Assembly (NCBI GenBank): GCA_963556195.1
Contig: CAUVYP010001198.1
Location: 124,001 to 188,000 of the forward strand
Reading direction: 5' to 3'
Length of the DNA: 64,000 nt
From: Sepiola atlantica
Lineage: Eukaryota > Mollusca > Cephalopoda > Sepiida > Sepiolidae
The position numbers and the translations under genes are program-made. The first letter of the stretch is position 1, and each line of letters begins with the position of its first letter. Positions 23,646 to 36,110 of this stretch are shown piece by piece. The notes beneath the pieces were generated by a model. The model searched no databases, was not told the DNA's origin, and saw only the letters and a program-made list of their open reading frames with translations.

Positions 23646-25878
23646 TTTAGCGCATTTTAAAGTTGATATCGCTTTTGTTTATAACTTCCACATTTATTCG
23701 AATTGTGCCACGAAACTTTGCAGACAATCGCGGAGACATATTTTCTACTGAAGTACCAAGTTTCAGAAGTGCAGCTCTTGTACTGCCGGAGATATGTCGA
23801 TATAAACTGAATACGCAAAACATCAACAAAATTTAGCGCGTTTTAAAGTTGATATCGCTTTTGTTAATAACTTCCACATTTATTCGAATTGTGCCACGAA
23901 ACTTTGCAGACAGTCGCGGAGACATGGTTTCTACTGAAGTACCAAGTTCCAGAAGTGCAGCGTTTGTACTGCCGGAGATATGTCGATACAAACTGAATAC
24001 GCAAAACATGAACAAAATTTAGCGCGTTTTAAAGTTGATATCGCTTTTGTTAACAACTTCCACATTTATTCGAATTGTGCCACGAAACTTTGCAGACAGT
24101 CGCGGAGACAAATTTACTACTGAGGTACCAAGTTTCAGAAGTGCAGCTCTGGTACTGCCGGAGATATGTCGATAACAACCGAATACGCAAAACATCAACA
24201 AAATTTAGCGCGTTTTAAAGTTGATATCGCTTTTGTTAATAACTTCCACATTTATTCGAATTGTGCCACGAAACTTTGCAGACAGTCGCGGAGACAGATT
24301 TTCTACTGAAGTACCAAGTTTCAGAAGTGCAGCTCTTGTACTGCCGGAGATATGTCGATACAAACTGAATACGCAAAACATCAACAACATTTAGCGCGTT
24401 TTAAAGTTGATATCGCTTTTGTTAATAACTTCCACATTTATTCGAATTGTGCCACGAAACTTTGCAGACAGTCGCGGAGACAGATTTCCTACTGAAGTAC
24501 CAAGTTTCAGAAGTGCAGCTCTTGTACTGCCGGAGATATGTCGATACAAACTGAATACGCAAAACATCAACAAAATTTAGCGCGTTTTAAAGTTGATATA
24601 GCTTTTGTTAATAACTTCCACATTTATTCGAATTGTGCCACGAAACTTCGCAGACAGTCGCGGATAGACGTTTTCTACTGAAGTACCAAGTTTCGGAAGT
24701 GCAGCTCTGGTACTGCCGGAGATATGTCGATACAAACTGAATACGCAAAACATCAACAAAATTTAGCGCGTTTTAAAGTTGATATCGCTTTTGTTAATAA
24801 CTTCCACATTTATTCAAATTGTGCTACGAAACTTTGCAGACAGTTGCGGAGACAGATTTACTACTGAAGTACTAAGTTTCAGAAGTGCAGCTCTTGTACT
24901 GCCGGAGATATGTCGATACAAACTGAATACGCAAAACATCAACAAAATTTAGCGCGTTTTAAAGTTGATATCGCTTTTGTTAACAACTTTCACATTTATT
25001 CGAATTGTGCCACGAAACTTTGCAGACAGTCGCGGAGACAGATTTACTACTGAAGTACCAAGTTTCGGAAGTGCAGCTCTTGTACTGCCGGAGATATGTC
25101 GATACAAACTGAATACGCAAAACATCAACAAAATTTAGCGCGTTTTAAAGTTGATATCGCTTTTGTTAATAACTTCCACATTTATTCGAATTGTGCCACG
25201 AAACTTTGCAGACAGTCGCGGAGACCTGTTTTCCACTGAAGTACCAAGTTTCGGAAGTGCAGCTCTTGTACTGCCGGAGATATGTCGATACAAACTGAAT
25301 ACGCAAAACATCAACAAAACTTAGCGCGTTTTAAAGTTGATATCGCTTTTGTTAATAACTTCCACATTTATTCGAATTGTACCACGAAACTTTGCAGACA
25401 GTCGCGGATAGGCCTCATCAACTGAAGCACTAAGTTTCAGAAGTGCAGCTCTTGTACTGCCGGAGATATGTCGATACAAACTGAATACGCAAACCATCAA
25501 CAAAATTTTGCGCGTTTTAAAGTTGATATCGCTTTTGTTAATAACTTCAATATTTATTCGAATTGTGCCACGAAACTTTGTAGACAGTCGCGGAGACTGA
25601 TTTTCTACTGAAGTACCAAGTTTCAGAAGTGCAGTTCCTGTACTGCTGTAGATATGTCGATACAAACTGAATACGCAAAACATCAACAAAATTTAGCGCG
25701 TTTTAAAGTTGATATCGCTTTTGTTTATAACTTCCACATTTATTCGAATTGTGCCACGAAACTTTGCAGACAGTCGCGGAGACATGTTTTACTACCGAAG
25801 TACCAAGTTTCAGAAGTGCAGCTCTTGTACTGCCGGAGATATGTCGATACAAACTGAATACGCAAAACATCAACAACA
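23646..25878 (+). repeat. HOR family 1, full 12-mer
   Basis: A-L in full, 2,233 bp, offset 4,837 bp from the unit at 18,809. Local variants: AACTTCGCAGAC in F, GTTAACAACTTTCAC in H, and GGCCTCATCAACTG in J (other J copies have GGCCTTTTCTACTG). J thus carries a variant otherwise typical of family 2 monomers such as 37,971, which suggests a short exchange. Confidence 0.9.
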
Positions 25879-27181
25879 TTTAGCGCATTTTAAAGTTGAT
25901 ATCGCTTTTGTTTATAACTTCCACATTTATTCGAATTGTGCCACGAAACTTTGCTGACAATCGCGGAGACATATTTTCTACTGAAGTACCAAGTTTCAGA
26001 AGTGCAGCTATTGTACTGCCGGAGATATGTCGATATAAACTGAATACGCAAAACATCAACAAAATTTAGCGCGTTTTAAAGTTGATATCGCTTTTGTTAA
26101 TAACTTCCACATTTATTCGAATTGTGCCACGAAACTTTGCAGACAGTCGCGGAGACATGGTTTCTACTGAAGTACCAAGTTCCAGAAGTGCAGCGTTTGT
26201 ACTGCCGGAGATATGTCGATACAAACTGAATACGCAAAACATGAACAAAATTTAGCGCGTTTTAAAGTTGATATCGCTTTTTTTAACAACTTCCACATTT
26301 ATTCGAATTGTGCCACGAAACTTTGCAGACAGTCGCGGAGACATGTTTTACTACCGAAGTACCAAGTTTCAGAAGTGCAGCTCTTGTACTGCCGGAGATA
26401 TGTCGATAACAACCGAATACGCAAAACATCAACAAAATTTAGCGCGTTTTAAAGTTGATATCGCTTTTGTTAATAACTTCCACATTTATTCGAATTGTGC
26501 CACGAAACTTTGCAGACAGTCGCGGAGACAGATTTTCTACTGAAGTACCAAGTTTCAGAAGTGCAGCTCTTGTACTGCCGGAGATATGTCGATACAAACT
26601 GAATACGCAAAACATCAACAACATTTAGCGCGTTTTAAAGTTGATATCGCTTTTGTTAATAACTTCCACATTTATTCGAATTGTGCCACGAAACTTTGCA
26701 GACAGTCGCGGAGACAGATTTCCTACTGAAGTACCAAGTTTCAGAAGTGCAGCTCTTGTACTGCCGGAGATATGTCGATACAAACTGAATACGCAAAACA
26801 TCAACAAAATTTAGCGCGTTTTAAAGTTGATATAGCTTTTGTTAATAACTTCCACATTTATTCGAATTGTGCCACGAGACTTTGCAGACAGTCGCGGATA
26901 GACGTTTTCTACTAAAGTACCAAGTTTCGGAAGTGCAGCTCTGGTACTGCCGGAGATATGTCGATACAAACTGAATACGCAAAACATCAACAAAATTTAG
27001 CGCGTTTTAAAGTTGATATCGCTTTTGTTAATAACTTCCACATTTATTCGAATTGTGCCACGAAACTTTGCAGACAGTCGCGGAGACAGATTTACTACTG
27101 AAGTACCAAGTTTCGGAAGTGCAGCTCTTGTACTGCCGGAGATATGTCGATACAAACTGAATACGCAAAACATCAACAAAA
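25879..27181 (+). repeat. HOR family 1, partial copy A-F and H (7 monomers)
   Basis: Order A B C* D E F H. G is missing, which shortens the segment by one monomer relative to 13,599-15,086 and 21,042-22,529. The C position (26,251-26,437) is a C/L mosaic, annotated separately. A carries GCAGCTATTGTAC, and F has TTCTACTAAAGTACC. It leads into block X copy 2 at 27,182. Confidence 0.88.
26251..26437 (+). repeat. C/L mosaic monomer with internal conversion patch
   Basis: The left part has GTTTAACAAC-like sequence (TTTTTTTAACAAC, C type) and the right part has GATAACAACCGAATACG (C private marker). The middle carries CATGTTTTACTACCGAAG, which is private to L, in place of C's ACAAATTTACTACTGAGG. 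The monomer is 187 bp, the length of L, because the extra base lies inside the patch. C sequence on both sides of an L insert is best explained by non-crossover gene conversion; the minimal tract is roughly 26,343-26,359. Confidence 0.85.
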
Positions 27182-30100
27182 TTTAGCGCGTTTTAAAGTT
27201 GATATCGCTTTTGTTAATAACTTCCACATTTATTCGAATTGTGCCACGAAACTTTGCAGACAGTCGACGATAGGCCTCTTCAACTGAAGTACCAAGTTTC
27301 AGAAGTGCAGCTCTTGTACTGCCGGAGATATGTCGATATAAACTGAATACGCAAAACATCAACAAAATTTAGCGCGTTTTAAAGTTGATATCGCTTTTGT
27401 TAATAACTTCCACATTTATTCGAATTGTGCCACGAAACTTTGCAGACAGTCGCGGAGACATGTTTTCTACTGAAGTACCAAGTTCCAGAAGTGCAGCTCT
27501 TGTACTGCCGGAGATATGTCGATACAAACTGAATACGCAAAACATCAACAAAATTTAGCGCGTTTTAAAGTTGATATCGCTTTTGTTAATAACTTCCACA
27601 TTTATTCGAATTGTGCCACGAAAGTTTGCAGACAGTCGCGGAGACAGATTTACTACTAAAGTACCAAGTTTCAGAAGTGCAGCTCTTGTACTGCCGGAGA
27701 TATGTCGATACAAACTGAATACGCAAAACATCAACAAAATTTAGCGCGTTTTAATGTTGATATAGCTTTTGTTAATAACTTCCACATTTAGGTGAATTGT
27801 GCCACGAAACTTTGCAGACAGTCGCGGATAGACGTTTTCTACGTAAGTACCAAGTTTCAGAAGTGCAGCTCTTGTACTGCCGGAGATATGTCGATACAAA
27901 CTGAATACGCAAAACATCTACAAAATTTAGCGCGTTTTAAAGTTGATATCGCTTTTGTTAATAACTTCTACATTTATTCGAATTGTGCCACGAAACTTTG
28001 CAGACAGTCGCGGAGACAGATTTTACTACTGAAGTACTAAGTTTCAGAAGTGCAGCTCTTGTACTGCCGGAGATATGTCGATACAAACTGAATACGCAAA
28101 ACATCAACAAAATTTAACGCGTTTTAAAGTTGATATCGCTTTTGTTAATAACTTCCACATTTATTCGAATTGTGCCACGAAACTTTGCAGACAGTCGCGG
28201 AGAACTGTTTTCCACTGAAGTACCAAGTTTCGGAAGTGCAGCTCTTGTACTGCCGGAGATATGTCGATACAAACTGAATACGCAAAACATCAACAAAATT
28301 TAGCGCGTTTTAAAGTTGATATCGCTTTTGTTAATAACTTCAATATTTATTCGAATTGTGTCACGAAACTTTGTAGACAGTCGCGGAGACTGATTTTCTA
28401 CTGAAGTACCAAGTTTCAGAAGTGCAGCACCTGTACTGCTGTAGATATGTCGATACAAACTGAATACGCAAAACATCAACAAAATTTAGCGCGTTTTAAA
28501 GTTGATATCGCTTTTGTTTATAACTTCCACATTTATTCGAATTGTGCCACGAAACTTTGCAGACAGTCGCGGAGACATGTTTGCTACTGAAGTACCAAGT
28601 TCCAGAAGTGCAGCTCTTGTACTGCCGGAGATATGTCGATACAAACTGAATACGCAAAACATCAACAAAATTTAGCGCGTTTTAAAGTTGATATCGCTTT
28701 TGTTAATAACTTCCACATTTATTCGAATTGTGCCACGAAAGTTTGCAGACAGTCGCGGAGACAGATTTACTACTAAAGTACGAAGTTTCAGAAGTGCAGC
28801 TCTTGTACTGCCGGAGATATGTCGATACAAACTGAATACGCAAAACATCAACAAAATTTAGCGCGTTTTAATGTTGATATAGCTTTTGTTAATAACTTCC
28901 ACATTTAGGTGAATTGTGCCACGAAACTTTGCAGACAGTCGCGGATAGACGTTTTCTACGTAAGTACCAAGTTTCAGAAGTGCAGCTCTTGTACTGCCGG
29001 AGATATGTCGATACAAACTGAATACGCAAAACATCAACAAAATTTAGCGCGTTTTAAAGTTGATATCGCTTTTGTTAATAACTTCCACATTTATTCGAAT
29101 TGTACCACGAAACTTTGCAGACAGTCGCGGATAGGCCTTTTCTACTGAAGTACCAAGTTTCAGAAGTGCAGCTCTTGTACTGCCGGAGATATGTCGATAC
29201 AAACTGAATACGCAAAACATCAACAAAATTTTGCGCGTTTTGAAGTTGATATCGCTTTTGTTAATAACTTCAATATTTATTCGAATTGTGCCACGAAACT
29301 TTGTAGACAGTCGCGGAGACTGATTTTCTACTGAAGTACCAAGTTTCAAAAGTGCAGCTCCTGTACTGCTGTAGATATGTCGATACAAACTGAATACGCA
29401 AAACATCAACAAAATTTAGCGCGTTTTAAAGTTGATATCGCTTTTGTTTATAACTTCCACATTTATTCGAATTGTGCCACGAAACTTTGCAGACAGTCGC
29501 GGAGACAGATTTACTACTGAAGTACCAAGTTTCAGAAGTGCAGCTCTTGTACTGCCGGAGATATGTCGATACAAACTGAATACGCAAAACATCAACAAAA
29601 TTTAGCGCGTTTTAAAGTTGATATCGCTTTTGTTAATAACTTCCACATTTATTCGAATTGTGCCACGAAACTTTGCAGACAGTCGCGGAGAACGGTTTTC
29701 TACTAAAGTACCAAGTGTCAGAAGTGCAGCTTTTGTACTGCAGGAGATATGTCGATACAAACTGAATACGCAAAACATCAACAAAATTTAGCGCGTTTTA
29801 AAGTTGATATCGCTTTTGTTAATAACTTCAACATTTATTCAAATTGTACCACGAAACTTTGCAGACAGTCGCGGATAGGCCTTTTCTACTGAAGTACCAA
29901 GTTTCAGAAGTGCAGCTCTTGTACTGCCGGAGATATGTCGATACAAACTGAATACGCAAAACATCAACAAAATTTAGTGCGTTTTAAAGTTGATATCGCT
30001 TTTGTTAATAACTTCCACATTTATTCGAATTGTGCCACGAAACTTTGCAGACAGTCGCAGAGAACTGTTTTCTACTGAAGTACCAAGTTTCAGAAGTGCA

Positions 30101-30902
30101 GCTCTTGTACTGCCGGAGATATGTCGATCCAAACTGAATACGCAAAACATCAACAAAATTTGGCGCGTTTTAAAGTTGATATCGCTTTTGTTAATAACGT
30201 CAACATTTATTCGAATTGTACCACGAAACTTTGCAGACAGTCGCAGATAAGCCTTTTCTACTGAAGTACCAAGTTTCAGAAGTGCAGCTCTTGTACTGCC
30301 GGAGATATGTCGATACAAACTGAATACGCAAAACATCAACAAAATTTAGCGTGTTTTAAAGTTTATATCGCTTTTGTTAATAACTTCAATATTTATTCGA
30401 ATTGTGCCACGAAACTTTGTAGACAGTCGCGGAGACTGATTTTCCACTGCAGTACAAAGTTTCAGAAGTGCAGCTCTTGTACTGCCGGAGATATGTCGAT
30501 ACAAACTGAATACGCAAAACATCAACAAAATTCAGCGCGTTTTAAAGTTGATATCGCTTTTGTTTATAACTTCCACATTTATTCGAATTGTGCCACGAAA
30601 CCTTGCAGACAGTCGCGGAGACATGTTTTCCACTTAAGTACCAAGTTTCAGAAGTGCAGCTCTTGTACTGCCGGAGATATGTCGATACAAACTGAATACG
30701 CAAAACATCAACAAAATTTAGCGCGTTTTAAAGTTGATATCGCTTTTGTTAATAACTTCCAAATTTATTCGACTTGTACCACGAAACTTTGCAGACAGTC
30801 GCGGATAGGCCTTTTCTACTGAAGTACCAAGTTTCAGAAGTGCAGCTCTTGTACTGCCGGAGATATTTCGATACAAACTGAATACGCAAAACATCAACAA
30901 AA
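27182..30902 (+). repeat. Block X, copy 2 (20 monomers)
   Basis: Matches 15,087-18,808 at offsets of 11,909 to 12,095 bp. Relative to copy 1 it lacks the counterparts of 15,273 and 16,391 and has two additional monomers (28,485 and 28,671). The trio 28,485/28,671/28,857 repeats the preceding trio 27,368/27,554/27,740, so the gain is a local duplication. From 28,857 to 30,902 the two copies run in step at 12,094 bp. After 30,902 the resemblance stops: copy 1 returns to A, while this copy passes into family 2. Confidence 0.87.
28671..29042 (+). repeat. Two-monomer cassette, probable source copy
   Basis: Two adjacent monomers with private variants CGAAAGTTTGCAG, CTACTAAAGTACGAAG, TTTTAATGTTGATATAGC, CATTTAGGTGAATTG and CTACGTAAGTACC. 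The nearby related pairs at 27,554 and 15,645 lack the TACGAAG variant. The same pair, with TACGAAG, reappears inside family 2 at 61,029-61,400. Confidence 0.88.
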
Positions 30903-33506
30903 TTTAGCGCGTTTTAAAGTTGATATCGCTTTTGTTAATAACTTCCACATTTATTCGAATTGTGCCACGAAACTTTGCAGACAGTCGCGGAGAACTGTTT
31001 TCTACTGAAGTACCAAGTTTCAGAAGTGCAGCTTTTGTACTGCCGGAGATATGTCGATACAAACTGAATACGCAAAACATCAACAAAATTTAGCGCGTTT
31101 TAAAGTTGATATCGCTTTTGTTAATAACTTCCACATTTATTCGAATTGTACCACGAAACTTTGCAGACAGTCGCGGATAGGCCTTTTCTACTGAAGTACC
31201 AAGTTTCAGAAGTGCAGCTCTTGTACTGCAGGAGATATGTCGATACAAACTGAATACGCAAAACATCAACAAAATTTAGCGCGTTTTAAAGTTGATATCG
31301 CTTTTGTTAATAACTTCAATATTCATTCGAATTGTGCCACGAAACTTTGTAGACAGTCGCGGAGACTGATTTTCCACTGCAGTACCAAGTTTCAGAAGTG
31401 CAGCGCTTGTACTGCCGGAGATATGTCGATACAAACTGAATACGCAAAACATCAACAAAATTTTGCGCGTTTTAAAGTTGATATCGCTTTTGCTTATAAC
31501 TTCCACATTTATTTGAATTGTGCCACTAAACTTTGCAGACAGTCGCGGAGACATGTTTTCTACTGAAGTCCAAAGTTTCAAAAGTGCAGCTCTTGTACTA
31601 CCCCAGATATGTCGATACAAACTGAATACGCAAAACATCAACAAGATTTAGCGCGTTTTAAAGTTGATATCGCTTTTGTTAATAACTTCCACATTTATTC
31701 GAATTGTACCACGAAACTTTGCAGACAGTCGCGGATAGGCCTCTTCAACTGAAGTACCAAGTTTCAGAAGTGCAGCTCTTGTACTGCCGGAGATATGTCG
31801 ATACAAACTGAATACGCAAAACATCAACAAAATTTAGCGCGTTTTAAAGTTGATATCGCTTTTGTTTATAACTTCCACATTTATTCGAATTGTGCCACGA
31901 AACTTTGCAGACAGGTGCGGAGACATGTTTTCTACTGAAGTAGTAATTTTCAGAAGTGCAGCTCTTGTACTGCAGGAGATATGTCGATACAAACTGAATA
32001 CGCAAAACATCAACAAAATTTAGCGCGTTTTAAAGTTGATATCGCTTTTGTTAATAACTTCCACATTTATGCGAATTGTGCCACCAAATTATGCAGACAG
32101 TCGCTGAGACATATTGTCTACTGAAGTACCAAGTTTCAGAAGTGCAGCTCTTGTACTGCCGGAGATATGTCGATACAAACTGAATACGCAAAACATCAAC
32201 AAAATTTAGCGCGTTTTAAAGTTGATATCGCTTTAGTTAATAACTTCCACATTTATTCGAATTGTGCCACGAAACTTTGCAGAGAGTCGCGGAGCACTGT
32301 TTTCTACTGAAGTACCAAGTTTCAGAAGTGCAGCTTTTGTACTGCCGGAGATATGTCGATACAAACTGAATACGCAAAACATCAACAAAATTTAGCGCGT
32401 TTTAAAGTTGATATCGCTTTTGTTAATAACTTCCACATTTATTCGAATTGTACCACGAAACTTTGCAGACAGTCGCGGATAGGCCTTTTCTACTGAAGTA
32501 CCAAGTTTCCGAAGTGCAGCTCTTGTACTGCCGGAGATATGTCGATACAAACTGAATACGCAAAACATCAACAAAATTTAGCGCGTTTTAAAGTTGATAT
32601 CGCTTTTGTTAATAACTTCCACATTTATTCGAATTGTGCCACGAAACTTTGCAGACAGTCGCGGAGACTGATTTACTACTGAAGTACCAAGTTTCAGAAG
32701 TGCAGCTCTTGTACTGCCGGAGATATGTCGATACAAACTGAATACGCAAAACATCAACAAAATTTAGCGCGTTTTAAAGTTGATATCGCTTTTGTTAATA
32801 ACTTCCACATTTATTCGAATTGTACCACGAAACTTTGCAGACAGTCGCGGATAGGCCTCTTCAACGGAAGTAATAAGTTTCAGAAGTGCAGCTCTTGTAC
32901 TGCCAGAGATATGTCGATACAAACTGAATACGCAAAACATCAACAAAATTTAGCGCGTTTTAAAGTTGATATCGCTTTTGTTAATAACTTCAATATTTAT
33001 TCGAATTGTGCCACGAAACTTTGTAGACAGTCGCGGAGACTGATTTTCCACTGCAGTACCAAGTTTCAGAAGTGCAGCGATTGTACTGCCGGAGATATGT
33101 CGATACAAACTGAATACGCAAAACATCAACAAAATTTTGCGCGTTTTAAAGTTGATATCGCTTTTGTTTATAACTTCCACATTTATTCGAATTGTGCCAC
33201 GAAACTTTGCAGACAGTCGCGGAGACATGTTTTCTACTGAAGTACCAAGTTTAAAAAGTGCAGCTCTTGTACTGTACCAGATATGTCGATACAAACTGAA
33301 TACGCAAAACATCAACAAAATTTAGCGCGTTTTAAAGTTGATATCGCTTTTGTTTATAACTTCCACATTTATTCGAATTGTGCCACGAAACTTTGCAGAC
33401 AGTCGCGGAGACATCTTTTCTACTGAAGTACCAAGTTTCAGAAGTGCAGCTCTTGTACTGCCGGAGATATGTCGATACAAACTGAATACGCAAAACATCA
33501 ACAAAA
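30903..33506 (+). repeat. Transition block into HOR family 2, 14 monomers
   Basis: The A-L order does not resume. Monomers alternate between GGATAGGCC types (31,089; 31,647; 32,391; 32,763), CTTCAATATT types with CCACTGCAGTACC (31,275; 32,949) and CATGTTTTC types (31,461; 33,135). The pair 31,275-31,646 recurs as 32,949-33,320 at nine monomers (1,674 bp). Family 2 markers first appear here: GCCACCAAATTATGC with GCTGAGACATATTGTC at 32,019, and GCTTTAGTTAAT with GAGAGTCGCGGAGCACTG at 32,205. Confidence 0.8.
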
Positions 33507-36110
33507 TTTAGCGCGTTTTAAAGTTGATATCGCTTTTGTTAATAACTTCCACATTTATTCGAATTGTACCACGAAACTTTTGAGACAGTCGCGGATAGGC
33601 CTCTTCAACTGAAGTACCAAGTTTCAGAAGTGCAGCTCTTGTACTGCCGGAGATATGTCGATACAAACTGAATACGCAAAACATCAACAAAATTTAGCGC
33701 GTTTAAAAGTTGATATCGCTTTTGTTTATAACTTCCACATTTATTCGAATTGTGCCACGAAACTTTGCAGACAGTCGGGGAGACAGATTTACAACTGAAG
33801 TACCAAGTTTCAGAAGTGCAGCTCTTGTACTGCAGGAGATATGTCGATACAAACTGAATACGCAAAACATCAACAAAATTTAGCGCGTTTTAAAGTTGAT
33901 ATCGCTTTTGTTAATAACTTCCACATTTATTCGAATTGTGCCACCAAATTATGCAGACAGTCGCTGAGACATATTGTCTACTGAAGTACCAAGTTTCAGA
34001 AGTGCAGCTCTTGTACTGCCGGAGATATGTCGATACAAACTGAATACGCAAAACATCAACAAAATTTAGCGCGTTTAAAAGTTGATATCGCTTTTGTTTA
34101 TAACTTCCACATTTATTCGAATTGTGCCACGAAACTTTGCAGACAGTCGGGGAGACAGATTTACAACTGAAGTACCAAGTTTCAGAAGTGCAGCTCTTGT
34201 ACTGCAGGAGATATGTCGATACAAACTGAATACGCAAAACATCAACAAAATTTAGCGCGTTTTAAAGTTGATATCGCTTTTGTTAATAACTTCCACATTT
34301 ATTCGAATTGTGCCACCAAATTATGCAGACAGTCGCTGAGACATATTGTCTACTGAAGTACCAAGTTTCAGAAGTGCAGCTCTTTTACTGCCGGAGATAT
34401 GTCGATACAAACTGAATACGCAAAACATCAACAAAATTTAGCGCGTTTTAAAGTTGATATCGCTTTAGTTAATAACTTCCACATTTATTCGAATTGTGCC
34501 ACGAAACTTTGCAGAGAGTCGCGGAGCACTGTTTTCTACTGAAGTACCAAGTTTCAGAAGTGCAGCTTTTGTACTGCCGGAGATATGTCGATACAAACTG
34601 AATACGCAAAACATCAACAAAATTTAGCGCGTTTTAAAGTTGATATCGCTTTTGTTAATAACTTCCACATTTATTCGAATTGTACCACGAAACTTTGCAT
34701 ACAGTCGCGGATAGGCCTTTACTACAGAAGTACCAAGTTTCCGAAGTGCAGCTCTTGTACTGCCGGAGATATGTCGATACAAACTGAATACGCAAAACAT
34801 CAACAAAATTTAGCGCGTTTTAAAGTTGATATCGCTTTTGTTAATAACTTCCACATTTATTCGAATTTTGCCACGAAACTTTGCAGACAGTCGCGGAGAC
34901 ATCTTTTCTACTGAAGTACCAAGTTTCAGAAGTGCAGCTCTTGTACTGCCGGAGATATGTCGATACAAACTGAATACGCAAAACATCAACAAAATTTAGC
35001 GCGTTTTAAAGTTGATATCGCTTTTGTTAATAACTTCCACATTTATTCGAATTGTACCACGAAACTTTTGAGACAGTCGCGGATAGGCCTCTTCAACTGA
35101 AGTACCAAGTTTCAGAAGTGCAGCTCTTGTACTGCCGGAGATATGTCGATACAAACTGAATACGCAAAACATCAACAAAATTTAGCGCGTTTAAAAGTTG
35201 ATATCGCTTTTGTTTATAACTTCCACATTTATTCGAATTGTGCCACGAAACTTTGCAGACAGTCGGGGAGACAGATTTACAACTGAAGTACCAAGTTTCA
35301 GAAGTGCAGCTCTTGTACTGCAGGAGATATGTCGATACAAACTGAATACGCAAAACATCAACAAAATTTAGCGCGTTTTAAAGTTGATATCGCTTTTGTT
35401 AATAACTTCCACATTTATTCGAATTGTGCCACCAAATTATGCAGACAGTCGCTGAGACATATTGTCTACTGAAGTACCAAGTTTCAGAAGTGCAGCTCTT
35501 TTACTGCCGGAGATATGTCGATACAAACTGAATACGCAAAACATCAACAAAATTTAGCGCGTTTTAAAGTTGATATCGCTTTAGTTAATAACTTCCACAT
35601 TTATTCGAATTGTGACACGAAACTTTGCAGAGAGTCGCGGAGCACTGTTTTCTACTGAAGTACCAAGTTTCAGAAGTGCAGCTTTTGTACTGCCGGAGAT
35701 ATGTCGATACAAACTGAATACGCAAAACATCAACAAAATTTAGCGCGTTTTAAAGTTGATATCGCTTTTGTTAATAACTTCCACATTTATTCGAATTGTA
35801 CCACGAAACTTTGCAGACAGTCGCGGATAGGCCTTTTCTACTGAAGTACCAAGTTTCCGAAGTGCAGCTCTTGTACTGCCGGAGATATGTCGATACAAAC
35901 TGAATACGCAAAACATCAACAAAATTTAGCGCGTTTTAAAGTTGATATCGCTTTTGTTAATAACTTCCACATTTATTCGAATTTTGCCACGAAACTTTGC
36001 AGACAGTCGCGGAGACTGATTTACTACTGAAGTACCAAGTTTCAGAAGTGCAGCTCTTGTACTGCCGGAGATATGTCGATACAAACTGAATACGCAAAAC
36101 ATCAACAAAA
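33507..36110 (+). repeat. Nested short-period repeats: 8-mer and 6-mer units
   Basis: Monomers at 33,507 and 34,995 (both with AACTTTTGAGACAG) begin units of 8 and 6 monomers (1,488 and 1,116 bp). In the first unit an epsilon-zeta dimer is duplicated in tandem: 33,693-34,064 and 34,065-34,436 differ, as far as I can see, only by GCTCTTTTACTG in the second. That variant is shared with the dimer at 35,181-35,552, so the second unit derives from the second dimer. From 35,739 (TTTCCGAAG) the order matches 32,391 again at 18 monomers (3,348 bp). Confidence 0.82.

Noticed and set aside
18213..33240. Longer plus-strand open frames of 109-171 codons (for example 18,213-18,728, 23,050-23,565, 30,307-30,822, 32,725-33,240)
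   Set aside because: They arise where CTGAAG becomes CTGCAG, CTTAAG or CGGAAG and the single TGA per monomer is lost. The peptide is the same satellite translation repeated two or three times, with no recognisable domain.
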